This document shows positions 50,651-59,022 of a DNA stretch of 64,000 bases, piece by piece (position 1 is the stretch's first letter; each line of letters opens with the position of its first letter). Both the position numbers and the translations under genes were made by a program. Location of the stretch: assembly GCF_002899675.1 (NCBI RefSeq), contig NZ_PKUU01000018.1:62001-126000 (forward strand), read 5' to 3'. The DNA comes from Clostridium sp. chh4-2 (GTDB taxonomy: Bacteria > Bacillota > Clostridia > Lachnospirales > Lachnospiraceae). The notes beneath the pieces were generated by a model. The model searched no databases. It had not been told where the DNA came from and saw nothing but the letters and a program-made list of their open reading frames with translations.

Positions 50651-51766
50651 TCACCTCGGTCGGACATATCTGCCGTCAATTATATAGCCGGTGGGCAAGT
50701 TTTGGCTGGCAGTAATCTCCTTCATATAATTTACAATTTCTATAAATTCCGGTTCATCCGGCTCCAAGATTCTGGGATTGGAATTGGAATCAAGGCTGAC
50801 AGGCTGGAATACAACATCACTGATTTTTTTATCTTCAATCGTACAGCGGCAGAGTATGGTTTTGTAGGAATCATCAGGCATATTCCTGCCGTTGTTTTCC
50901 CAGGACGGGTTAAGGGATACCATCTGTTTATGGCTGGCTTTTTCATTCAGATGTTCATCAAAAGCTTGAGGAGGGTCCAGTGCAAAATTGGCCAGGCTGT
51001 AGAAAATTACTTTGCCGTGGTAAACCTCTGCTGGTTTTAGAATATGGGTATGATGCCCCAGGATGATATCGGCTCCGGCATCGATGGCGGCATGGGCAAT
51101 GTCCCTCTGATACTCAGCCAGTACGGCAGGTATGAAATGTATTCCCCAATGAATCGAAAAAACAAGAATATCCACCTGAGAGCGAAGCCCCTCTACATCC
51201 GTAATCATGTTTTCCATATCTTCCCGGCAGGGAAATGTATGGATCCGGCACGGTGTACCAGGCTGGTCATGCTCAATCGGTTCATAAACCGTATGAGCCC
51301 GCATGGGCGCGCAGCCCGGGCGTTCATCTGTAGCCCAGTAATCTTGGGGAAGGATGGAATTATACCCCAAAAAGCCGAAACGAACTCCGTTAATTTCTAA
51401 AATTGCCGGTTTTCTTGCTTCGGCCAGATTGCTTCCTGCTCCTATGGAAACTATTCCGTTATCGCGCAGTACATCCAGAGTTTGATAAAATGCCTCCCGG
51501 CCCCAGTCCATGCAGTGATTCGTAGCAAAGGATATTACATCATAACCGGCCTTTCTGATTGCGCGGCCGCTGTCAGGATGGCCGCGCATGGGAAGGCGGC
51601 ACTGACAGGCCGGGCTGCCGGTATCGGCAAGACAGGGCTCCAGCTGGCCAAATAATAAATCGGCGCCGGATAATTCTCCTCTGACACTGTCGAAAATGGA
51701 ATCCGGATTGGAACGGTTCATACCTATGTCGCCGGTAGCTAGAAACGTGATTGGTTTTGTATTCAT
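50651..51766 (-). CDS. CapA-like metallophosphatase-fold protein 3
   Basis: A 371-residue member of the PGA_cap family, related to the two CapA-like proteins at 31396 and 32569. Metal-site motifs are LATGDIGMNR, LFGQLEPCLAD, VISFATNHCMDWG, LVFSIHWGIH and ILGHHTHILKPAEVYHGKVIFYSLANFA. There is no signal peptide. Start 51766 is chosen for AAGGAGAC upstream; the frame continues to 51913 only because the palindrome happens to be open. It shares an operon with the TetR gene and faces a peptide importer with two hydrolases, so again it lies in a catabolic setting without capsule genes. Confidence 0.85.
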   Translation of the reverse strand: MNTKPITFLATGDIGMNRSNPDSIFDSVRGELSGADLLFGQLEPCLADTGSPACQCRLPMRGHPDSGRAIRKAGYDVISFATNHCMDWGREAFYQTLDVLRDNGIVSIGAGSNLAEARKPAILEINGVRFGFLGYNSILPQDYWATDERPGCAPMRAHTVYEPIEHDQPGTPCRIHTFPCREDMENMITDVEGLRSQVDILVFSIHWGIHFIPAVLAEYQRDIAHAAIDAGADIILGHHTHILKPAEVYHGKVIFYSLANFALDPPQAFDEHLNEKASHKQMVSLNPSWENNGRNMPDDSYKTILCRCTIEDKKISDVVFQPVSLDSNSNPRILEPDEPEFIEIVNYMKEITASQNLPTGYIIDGRYVRPR

Positions 51767-51837
51767 AATAGTCTCCTTTATTATACTGGATGTTGCATAA
51801 AATTTCCAGATTACGGGTTGATAATCATCTAAATATA

Positions 51838-51866
51838 ATATTAAAAGATTGATGGCAAGATAACAA
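51838..51866 (-). promoter_or_regulatory. Promoter of the capA-like/tetR operon
   Basis: On the minus strand TTGTTA (51866-51861) and TAATAT (51843-51838) are 17 bases apart. The 42-bp palindrome begins four bases upstream of the -35 box. Confidence 0.6.
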
Positions 51867-51869
51867 GTT

Positions 51870-51911
51870 GAAAATTGAACAAAATTCAATTTTGAATTTT
51901 GTTCAATTTTC
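51870..51911. promoter_or_regulatory. Perfect 42-bp palindrome between divergent operons
   Basis: 20-base arms (51870-51889 and 51892-51911) match perfectly around TT. The arm contains ATTGAACAAAATTCAA. It lies between the minus-strand promoter of capA-like/tetR and the plus-strand importer operon, so it is a candidate TetR operator. There is no T-run beyond the arms and no gene end nearby, so a terminator role is unlikely. Confidence 0.65.
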
Positions 51912-51990
51912 ATATGGATGGCGGTTATATTTCATGCTATGCTATACACAATGGATGAAAAAAGCAGATTATTGCTTGGAAAAGGAGGAC

Positions 51991-52077
51991 ATGTATAAAA
52001 AAAGAGAATATGTGGCAGAAGTTACAGTATTGGGTACAGCAAAGGCCTTAAATGGCCGACTATTAAAGAAAGGATGA
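51991..52077 (+). CDS. Possible 28-residue leader peptide
   Basis: ATG at 51991 opens MYKKREYVAEVTVLGTAKAL and stops at 52077, ten bases before the first permease start. AAAGGAGG lies immediately upstream, though only two bases from the ATG, which is closer than ideal. The permease itself has only a weak, distant AAAGGA site (about 52068-52073), so translational coupling through this short frame is possible. There is no other support for the peptide. Confidence 0.3.
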   Translation: MYKKREYVAEVTVLGTAKALNGRLLKKG

Positions 52078-52087
52078 ACACGCAAAT

Positions 52088-53026
52088 ATGTTAAAGTATG
52101 TTGGAAAAAGAATTTTGTGGATGATTCCGGTTATTTTAGGGGTTTCGCTGGTGATTATGGCGATTATGGAATTCACTCCGGGAGATCCGGCGACAATTAT
52201 TCTCGGAATAGAAGCGACAGATGAAAGTAAAGCGGCGCTCAAGGAAGAACTGGGATTGGATGATCCCTTTGTTCAAAGATACTGCAGATTTATTTATAAC
52301 GCGGCGACAAAGTTTGATTTTGGCGAATCCTACACTTCCAGAGATTCGATCAGGAACCAGATTCTGTTCAGAATTCCGTATACCCTTCGGATCTCTGTCA
52401 TAAGCCTGCTGATTGCCATCTGCATCGGAATTCCGGCGGGGGTGCTGGCGGCGACACATCAGTATTCGGCAAAGGATAACCTTACCATGTTCTTTTCCCT
52501 GTTTTTTGTATCCATGCCTAATTTCTGGTTCGCATTGATGATGATTATGCTCTTTGCGCTGAAACTTGGAATTCTGCCTTCGTTAGGAGTGGATCATTGG
52601 ACCGGATACATCCTTCCATGCGTTTCTGTGGCATTGGGCACGACTGCCAGCCTGGCAAGGCAGACCCGGTCCAGCATGCTGGAAGTCATACGCCAGGATT
52701 ACATAACAACTGCCCGGGCTAAGGGGCAGAAAGAATCAAAAGTCATTTACGGACACGGGCTGCAGAATGCTTTAATGCCCATTATTACTGTTGTAGTTGC
52801 CAGATTCGCCCATGCGCTTGGCGGCTCCATGGTGGTGGAATCCATTTTTTCCATTCCGGGAATGGGAAGTTACCTGATTAACGCCATTAATTCCAGGGAT
52901 TATGCGGTGGTGCAGGCGGGAGTATTCGTAATTTCCCTATGGTTTGGGCTGTGCATGCTGGCCATGGATTTAGTCTATGCAGCAGCAGACCCAAGAATCC
53001 GTTCACAGTACAGAAGCAGCCGATGA
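52088..53026 (+). CDS. dppB: Dipeptide/oligopeptide ABC transporter permease (DppB type)
   Basis: A 312-residue permease with six expected transmembrane segments. The N-terminal YVGKRILWMIPVILGVSLVIMAIMEFTPGDPA is the DppB/OppB signature, and the EAA-like loop is VIRQDYITTARAKGQKESKVIYGHGLQNALMPII. It pairs with the permease 15 bases downstream. The operon continues with two ATPases, a binding lipoprotein and two hydrolases, so the imported compound is likely a short peptide or a related amide. Confidence 0.93.
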   Translation: MLKYVGKRILWMIPVILGVSLVIMAIMEFTPGDPATIILGIEATDESKAALKEELGLDDPFVQRYCRFIYNAATKFDFGESYTSRDSIRNQILFRIPYTLRISVISLLIAICIGIPAGVLAATHQYSAKDNLTMFFSLFFVSMPNFWFALMMIMLFALKLGILPSLGVDHWTGYILPCVSVALGTTASLARQTRSSMLEVIRQDYITTARAKGQKESKVIYGHGLQNALMPIITVVVARFAHALGGSMVVESIFSIPGMGSYLINAINSRDYAVVQAGVFVISLWFGLCMLAMDLVYAAADPRIRSQYRSSR

Positions 53027-53041
53027 GGGAGGAGGGCGTTC

Positions 53042-53905
53042 ATGAATAGTAAAAAATCCAAAAAAGAGAGCAGTTTTTCCGGTGTTATGAAAAGGCTTTG
53101 CAGGAATAAACTGGCCATGATCGGCCTGGGTATAATCGTTATTATGGTTCTTGCGGCAGTTCTTGCGGATTTTATCGCGCCATACAGCTATACCCAGCAG
53201 GATTTAATGAACACGTTTTGTAAGCCGGGCAAAATCCATCTGTTCGGCACCGATAAGGTGGGCAGAGATATATTGAGCCGCCTGATCTATGGAGCAAGGG
53301 AGTCGCTGAAGATCGGTTTCCTGTCCGTTTTAATGGCAGCATTTTTTGGAATTATTATGGGGGCCGTGGCCGGATATTACGGCGGTATGATCGACAATCT
53401 GCTGATGCGCCTGCTGGATATCTATCAGTCGATTCCGTCCATCCTTCTGACCATGGTGCTGGCGTCAGCCCTTGGAGCCAGCGGAAGGAATACGATTATT
53501 GCGCTGGGAATTACGACAATCCCCATATATGCCAGGATTTTAAGGTCTCAGTTCATGGTATGCAGGGATCAGGAATATGTGGAAGCGGCAGTGGCTACCA
53601 ATGCCAATGATTTTGAGATTATTTTTAAACATATTCTTCCCAATGCCATTTCTCCTCTGATTGTCCAGATCACCATGAGTCTGGGGCAGTCGATTCTGGC
53701 GGCGGCAACTTTAAGCTTTTTGGGACTGGGCGTACAGCCGCCTTCACCGGAATGGGGGGCTATGGTCTCCGACGGAAGAAATTATCTGAGAAACTACCCA
53801 TATCTGGCCCTGTTTCCCGGCCTCTGCATCATGCTCACAGTATTGTCCTTCAATCTGCTGGGCGACGGGCTCAGGGATGCGCTGGATCCGAAACTGAAAA
53901 ATTAG
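53042..53905 (+). CDS. dppC: Dipeptide/oligopeptide ABC transporter permease (DppC type)
   Basis: A 287-residue permease. The N-terminal RLCRNKLAMIGLGIIVIMVLAAVLADFIAPY, the HLFGTDKVGRDILSRLIYGARESLKIG region and the EAA loop YVEAAVATNANDFEIIFKHILPNAISPLIVQ are typical of DppC/OppC. The C-terminus PPSPEWGAMVSDGRNYLRNYPY...LNLLGDGLRDALDPKL is also a hallmark. It forms the membrane channel with the preceding gene. Eleven bases separate it from the first ATPase. Confidence 0.93.
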   Translation: MNSKKSKKESSFSGVMKRLCRNKLAMIGLGIIVIMVLAAVLADFIAPYSYTQQDLMNTFCKPGKIHLFGTDKVGRDILSRLIYGARESLKIGFLSVLMAAFFGIIMGAVAGYYGGMIDNLLMRLLDIYQSIPSILLTMVLASALGASGRNTIIALGITTIPIYARILRSQFMVCRDQEYVEAAVATNANDFEIIFKHILPNAISPLIVQITMSLGQSILAAATLSFLGLGVQPPSPEWGAMVSDGRNYLRNYPYLALFPGLCIMLTVLSFNLLGDGLRDALDPKLKN

Positions 53906-53915
53906 GGGGGACTTG

Positions 53916-54890
53916 ATGATGGATAATAATCTTTTGGAAATAAAGAATTTAAGCGTGGTGTATTTCTCAGATGGAAAAAAGGTCCGCGCCGTCAATCATG
54001 TGGATTTGGAACTGGTTAAAGGAGAAACCCTTGGTCTGGTAGGGGAAACAGGAGCCGGAAAGACCACTATAGCCAAAGCGGTTCTGGGAATTCTTCCAAA
54101 TCCCCAGGCTAAGGTGGAAAATGGAGAGATTCTGGTGGACGGGGAAAATCTTTTGAAGCTGTCGGAATCCAAGATGCGGAAGATCCGTGGGAAAAAGATA
54201 TCCATGATATTCCAGGATCCTATGACCTCCTTAAACCCGGTCCGCACCGTGGGCGCCCAGATTGCGGAAGCCATAGAACTGCATGAAAAGCTGTCAAAAG
54301 CCGAGGTGGAAAAACGGGCTGTGGATATGTTGGAACAGGTTGGAATCCCGGCCGAACGGTATGGCGACTATCCCCATCAGTTTTCCGGCGGCATGAAGCA
54401 GAGAGTGGTTATCGCAATGGCTCTCGCATGCCATCCGGAGCTCCTTTTGGCGGATGAGCCCACAACCGCCCTGGATGTGACCATTCAGGCTCAAGTGCTG
54501 CAGATGATGAACGAACTGAAAGACCATTATGGCACATCGGTGATCATCATCACTCATGATTTGGGCGTGATTGCCGAAATGGCACAGAAGGTGGGGGTAG
54601 TTTATGCGGGAGAAATCATAGAGTATGGAACGGCTGAAGCGGTATTCAATCATCCGGGACATCCGTATACGGAAGGGCTGTTCGGTTCCATCATTGACCT
54701 GGATAAAGACGTGGAACGGTTAAGCCCCATACAAGGGCTGATGCCGGATCCGACCAACCTTCCGGTTGGCTGTAAATTCCATACCAGGTGCCCCTATTGT
54801 ATGGAAGAATGTAAAGTTCAGAATCCTGAAGGCATTGAAGTGGAAACGGGTCATATGGTGAAATGCCTGAGAGCAAAGGAGGCCGGATGA
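53916..54890 (+). CDS. dppD: Dipeptide ABC transporter ATP-binding protein (DppD type)
   Basis: A 324-residue ATPase. Walker A is GETGAGKTT, the signature [15 protein letters not shown] and Walker B LLLADEPT are intact, and the C-terminal cysteine region [15 protein letters not shown] is the Opp/Dpp C domain, which in some members binds an iron-sulfur cluster. Start 53916 is preferred to the TTG three bases before, with GGGGGG upstream. Its stop overlaps the next start (ATGA), giving tight translational coupling with DppF. Confidence 0.94.
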   Translation: MMDNNLLEIKNLSVVYFSDGKKVRAVNHVDLELVKGETLGLVGETGAGKTTIAKAVLGILPNPQAKVENGEILVDGENLLKLSESKMRKIRGKKISMIFQDPMTSLNPVRTVGAQIAEAIELHEKLSKAEVEKRAVDMLEQVGIPAERYGDYPHQFSGGMKQRVVIAMALACHPELLLADEPTTALDVTIQAQVLQMMNELKDHYGTSVIIITHDLGVIAEMAQKVGVVYAGEIIEYGTAEAVFNHPGHPYTEGLFGSIIDLDKDVERLSPIQGLMPDPTNLPVGCKFHTRCPYCMEECKVQNPEGIEVETGHMVKCLRAKEAG

Positions 54891-55852
54891 TGTTGGGAAA
54901 TGAAACAATACTGGAAGTCCAGAATTTGAAAAAATATTTTAAGACGAAAAAAGGGGACCTGCATGCGGTAGACGATGTCAGTTTTAAAATCAGAAAAGGG
55001 ACCACTCTTGGTGTGGTAGGGGAATCAGGCTGTGGAAAATCCACTTTGGGCAGAACAATTCTGCATCTGCATGAGAGCACCGGAGGACGGATTTTCTTTC
55101 AGGGGGAAGATGTTACTAAGGTGGAGAAGGAGCGGCTGAAAAAGCTGAGGGAAGATATGCAGATCATTTTCCAGGATCCCTACTCTTCATTGAATCCCAG
55201 AATGTCGGTGAGCGAGATCATCAGGGAGCCTCTGAAAAGAAAAGGCGGCCTGACAAAGGATGAGTTGAATCGGGAAGTGGAGAGACTGATGGACATCGTA
55301 GGGCTTGCCCAGCGGTTTGCCAATTCTTATCCGCATGAACTGGATGGAGGAAGGCGGCAGAGGATCGGTATAGCCCGGGCCCTTTCGCTGAATCCCCAGT
55401 TTATTGTATGTGATGAACCGGTTTCAGCGCTGGATGTTTCCATTCAGGCCCAGATTTTGAACCTGATGAAGGATCTTCAGGCCCAGATCGGCCTGACTTA
55501 TATCTTTATCACCCATGACCTTTCCGTGGTTAAGCATATGTCGGATGATATCTGTGTTATGTATTTGGGGCAGATGGTGGAAAAAGCGCCGGCAAAGGAG
55601 CTGTTTTATCATCCGAAACATCCCTATACAAAGGCGTTGCTTTCGGCGATTCCTGTTCCGAAAGTAAATGCAAAACGAAAGAGAATTATCTTAAAAGGAG
55701 AGATTACATCTCCTATAAATCCCAAGCCTGGCTGCCGGTTTGCGGCCAGATGTGACTATGCGGACAAAGCCTGTGAAGAGACGCAGCAATTGGAAGAAAT
55801 CGGGCAGGACCATTATGTGTCATGCTGCAGATATAGGGAAATCAAGGAATGA
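54887..55852 (+). CDS. dppF: Dipeptide ABC transporter ATP-binding protein (DppF type)
   Basis: A 321-residue ATPase. Walker A GESGCGKST and Walker B FIVCDEPVSALD are intact; the signature is LDGGRRQRIGIARAL, with Asp-Gly-Gly-Arg in place of the more common Ser-Gly-Gly-Gln. The C-terminal CRFAARCDYADKACEE is the oligopeptide-transporter domain. ATG 54887 overlaps the DppD stop, and AAAGGAGG lies four bases upstream; the adjacent ATG at 54890 is equally possible. It completes a full Dpp-type importer with DppB, C and D. Confidence 0.93.
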   Translation: MMLGNETILEVQNLKKYFKTKKGDLHAVDDVSFKIRKGTTLGVVGESGCGKSTLGRTILHLHESTGGRIFFQGEDVTKVEKERLKKLREDMQIIFQDPYSSLNPRMSVSEIIREPLKRKGGLTKDELNREVERLMDIVGLAQRFANSYPHELDGGRRQRIGIARALSLNPQFIVCDEPVSALDVSIQAQILNLMKDLQAQIGLTYIFITHDLSVVKHMSDDICVMYLGQMVEKAPAKELFYHPKHPYTKALLSAIPVPKVNAKRKRIILKGEITSPINPKPGCRFAARCDYADKACEETQQLEEIGQDHYVSCCRYREIKE

Positions 55853-55883
55853 AGCCGATGTAACGGCGAAAGGAGAGAACAGT

Positions 55884-57476
55884 ATGAAAAAAGGTAGAAA
55901 ATTAGCAGCGCTTTTATTGACATTGACCATGGCCGTATCGGCTTCGGCCTGTTCGTCAGGAGGGGCGAAAGATCCTTCCCAAGGCGGAGGACAGGCTTCG
56001 GCACAACAGGGGGCGGAAGCTAAATCAGAGGGCAGCAAACAGACAAAGGATTCGGTGGTGTTCGCATATCCTAATGATCCTGAAACCTTCTGCCCTTTAA
56101 AAAGTCCTAAAACAGGATACGGCGATATCTCTTATCAGGTATATGATGCGCTGTTTGACTATGATATAGAAGGCAATTTTAAACCAGGTGTCTGCAAAGA
56201 GATCGAAAAAGTGGACGGAACTCATTATAAGCTGCACCTGCGGGATGATGTGACATTTTCCGATGGTCATAAACTTACGGCAGAGGATGTGGTTTATTCT
56301 CTGGCCACCGCTTATGATGACACCAGCAGCAGAACCTGGGTGAAATACATCGATACGGAGAACTCCAAAGCTCTGGATGAGACTACAGTGGAGCTGGTGC
56401 TTCAGCAGGAATACGCTTTTGCTATTGTCACATTGAAAAATGTTAATTTATTCTATCAGGAAGCTTTTGAGGCAAGCCCGGATCAGATGGCAACCCAGCC
56501 CATTGGAAGCGGACCATATGTTCTGAAAGAATATGTCAAAGGCGCATATGCTGTTTTTGAGGGCAGAGATGATTATTGGGGAGGAGCTCCGGCTATTAAA
56601 AATTTTAAAATTGTCTTCATAAAGGAAGCTTCCCAAAGGACCACATCCCTGCAGACCGGAGAGGTGGACTGCGCTTATAATGTGCTGACCTCTGATTATG
56701 ATTCTCTGTTGGCAGGTAATTTTGCAGGTATGGAGATATTCACCGATAAAATCAACGCCGTCCAGTTTAACTGTTCCGAATATTCCATCTGCAATGACGC
56801 CAGGGTCCGGCAGGCAATCGCCTATGCGGCAGATGCGCCTGGAATTACAGCGGCAGCTTATGGAGGATTCGGAGAGGTGTGCACCACCTGCTGTTCTCTT
56901 AAATCGGGAAATATGGCGGATAATTATATGCCGGAAGACTATTACAGCTACGATCCTGATAAGGCAAAGGCCCTTTTGCAGGAAGCCGGAATCGCTCAGG
57001 GAACAACGGTGACGATTAATGTAAAGAGCGGGGATGCAGCCCAGACCACGGCGGCTGAGATTTTACAGCAGTCCCTGCAGGATATTGGTTTAAATGCAAG
57101 CCTTAAACAGGTGGAAGCGGCTGTTTTCGACGATACCTTAAAAGATCATCAAAGCGGCTGGGACATGTGTATGAACACTATGAACACGGCGGGCAGCAGA
57201 AGCTCTTTGGATTTAATCAATCTTTACTGCTTCACAATTCCTAATCTGGCTTATGTGCATGAAGAGGGGGCGGCGAAATCCGCACAAGCCGTCAACAGTA
57301 CGGATGAGAACCTGATCCATGATAATACCATGTATCTGACCGAACTGATCTGTCAGGACGTTCCGTATTATGCACTGTCATCCACCTGTGTATTGGTAGC
57401 ATATAATTCCGGGCTCAATGATATTCAGATTTCTAAGAGTTCCACAATCAGGGGCGACGCATTTTCATGGAAATAA
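55884..57476 (+). CDS. Dipeptide/oligopeptide-binding lipoprotein (family 5)
   Basis: A 530-residue exported lipoprotein. The signal peptide LAALLLTLTMAVSASAC ends in the lipobox cysteine, followed by a Gly/Gln/Ala linker and a family 5 solute-binding domain (YPNDPETFCPLKSPKTGYGDISYQVYDALF, then LHLRDDVTFSDGHKLTAEDVVYSL, AYAADAPGITAAAYGGFGEV). ATG 55884 is chosen for AAAGGAGAG upstream; the frame opens earlier inside dppF without a site. It delivers the ligand to the Dpp-type importer. Its stop overlaps the AAGGAGG of the hydrolase gene that follows, so the genes are one operon. Confidence 0.93.
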   Translation: MKKGRKLAALLLTLTMAVSASACSSGGAKDPSQGGGQASAQQGAEAKSEGSKQTKDSVVFAYPNDPETFCPLKSPKTGYGDISYQVYDALFDYDIEGNFKPGVCKEIEKVDGTHYKLHLRDDVTFSDGHKLTAEDVVYSLATAYDDTSSRTWVKYIDTENSKALDETTVELVLQQEYAFAIVTLKNVNLFYQEAFEASPDQMATQPIGSGPYVLKEYVKGAYAVFEGRDDYWGGAPAIKNFKIVFIKEASQRTTSLQTGEVDCAYNVLTSDYDSLLAGNFAGMEIFTDKINAVQFNCSEYSICNDARVRQAIAYAADAPGITAAAYGGFGEVCTTCCSLKSGNMADNYMPEDYYSYDPDKAKALLQEAGIAQGTTVTINVKSGDAAQTTAAEILQQSLQDIGLNASLKQVEAAVFDDTLKDHQSGWDMCMNTMNTAGSRSSLDLINLYCFTIPNLAYVHEEGAAKSAQAVNSTDENLIHDNTMYLTELICQDVPYYALSSTCVLVAYNSGLNDIQISKSSTIRGDAFSWK

Positions 57477-57487
57477 GGAGGGAACAG

Positions 57488-59005
57488 ATGATATTAGATA
57501 ATGAAAGTTTAAGATACAGCACACCGGAAGAGCAGGGGATATCTTCAGAATCACTGCTGGACTTTTTTGAAACAGTCCGGAACAATAATAAAGATAATGC
57601 GGTAGATCTTCACAGTTTTCAGGTGATCCGTCATGACCACATCATTGCGGAAGGAGCTGGAAAGCCGTTTTCCCTTAACAACTTTCACAGAATCTATTCT
57701 TCCGCCAAAGGAATTATCGCATTAGGGGTAATGCTTGCAGTTCAGGAAGGAAAGGTGGATATCAATGAAAAAGTGGCTGATATTTTCAGTGATAATCTGC
57801 CGGATAATCTGAGCGAAAAGATAAAGAAGGTAACTGTATACCATTTGCTGACCATGAGCTGCGGGCAGGATGTGGATTCCTGCGTGGATATGTTTAAAAG
57901 CGATAATTGGATTAAAACGTTCCTGTCCATCGATCCCGTTTATGAACCAGGCAGCCGTTTCTTCTATAACAATGGGATTCCTCATGTGCTAGCCGCCATT
58001 GTGGAGAAAAAGACAGGAGAAGATATTATTTCCTATATGGAACCCCGCCTTTTAGCTCCCATCGGAGCGAAAGTGCTGTGCAGATATAATAAGCAGAAGG
58101 AGAGGGAACCGTCTACCGTCTGTGTGAGACAGACTGATTTAACTAAATTCGGATATCTTCTGCTGAAACGTGGAAAATGGAATGGAAAACAGCTGATCAG
58201 CCCTGAGATTTGTGACGAATACGGGAAATTCCACATTTCTACTGCAAGCCATCCCAAGATATTCCGTAATTTTGGATATGGATATCAGGTTTGGAAAATG
58301 CCATGCGAAGGATTTATACTGGCCGGAGGAAACGACAATCATTCCTGTGTTTTCACAGAAGCGGATATGGTGTTTTCCTGTATGGCAAATAACAAGATTA
58401 AGGGCGATTTCAGCATACAGAAAACATTTTATGATCTTGTATATTTAAAGATGAGCGGCCGGCCGCTTCCGCCTAACCCGCAGGCATATGAACGGCTTCA
58501 GAACTGTTTGACACAGTGGAATCTTGCGCCTCATGGAAGTGATGAAAGCGGTCTGGAAGAACGGATAGCGGGCAAAACATTCACGTTTGAAGCCAATTCC
58601 TTTGGCTGCGAATCGGTCTGCTTTTTAGTTGACAAGGCGAAACAGGAACTGGAAATCTGCACAACGGAACACGGAGCCGTCCACCGCCTGAGATGCGGCA
58701 TGGCGGGAACGTGGCCGGTAACCAAAGATTATATCGTGATACCTCCCAATTTAACACATGGAAATTTTATTGACGGAGAAGAACCGTCGGAAAATATGGC
58801 GAGCGGGGCATGGACAGACCGGAACAGGCTTTTGGTGTACGGCCGGAGTTTGGGGCGGGTCGCTTCAGACCAGTTTGATTTTAGATTTGATAAAAACAGG
58901 CTGCATTTGTACATAAAGACCCCGGCTCTTGCGGTTCCGGGATGTGCGGTGGATAAAAAGAAAGGCGAGTTTTATTTAACCGCCGTATTGGATGAGCAGT
59001 GCTGA
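57488..59005 (+). CDS. Serine hydrolase of the beta-lactamase / penicillin-binding fold
   Basis: A 505-residue protein. The class C-type active site is visible: SSAK with Ser71 and Lys74, and YNN (Tyr160-x-Asn162), followed by typical HVLAAIVEKKTG and GYGYQVWKMP. The C-terminal 170 residues form a beta-rich domain, like the lipocalin-like domains of D-aminopeptidases and related esterases. No signal peptide is present, so it acts in the cytoplasm. That argues against antibiotic resistance and for hydrolysis of a peptide or amide imported by the upstream transporter. ATG 57488 with AAGGAGG is preferred to an ATG at 57467 inside the upstream gene. Confidence 0.85.
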   Translation: MILDNESLRYSTPEEQGISSESLLDFFETVRNNNKDNAVDLHSFQVIRHDHIIAEGAGKPFSLNNFHRIYSSAKGIIALGVMLAVQEGKVDINEKVADIFSDNLPDNLSEKIKKVTVYHLLTMSCGQDVDSCVDMFKSDNWIKTFLSIDPVYEPGSRFFYNNGIPHVLAAIVEKKTGEDIISYMEPRLLAPIGAKVLCRYNKQKEREPSTVCVRQTDLTKFGYLLLKRGKWNGKQLISPEICDEYGKFHISTASHPKIFRNFGYGYQVWKMPCEGFILAGGNDNHSCVFTEADMVFSCMANNKIKGDFSIQKTFYDLVYLKMSGRPLPPNPQAYERLQNCLTQWNLAPHGSDESGLEERIAGKTFTFEANSFGCESVCFLVDKAKQELEICTTEHGAVHRLRCGMAGTWPVTKDYIVIPPNLTHGNFIDGEEPSENMASGAWTDRNRLLVYGRSLGRVASDQFDFRFDKNRLHLYIKTPALAVPGCAVDKKKGEFYLTAVLDEQC

Positions 59006-59022
59006 CAATTAAAGGAGGAGCT

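Noticed and set aside
51868-51990. Coding start of the importer operon or of the CapA-like gene inside the 42-bp palindrome
   Set aside because: Frames read through the palindrome on both strands only because it lacks stop codons; real starts with ribosome binding sites lie outside it.
57488-59005. Beta-lactam resistance gene
   Set aside because: No signal peptide, an extra C-terminal domain and an operon with a peptide importer argue for a cytoplasmic catabolic hydrolase.
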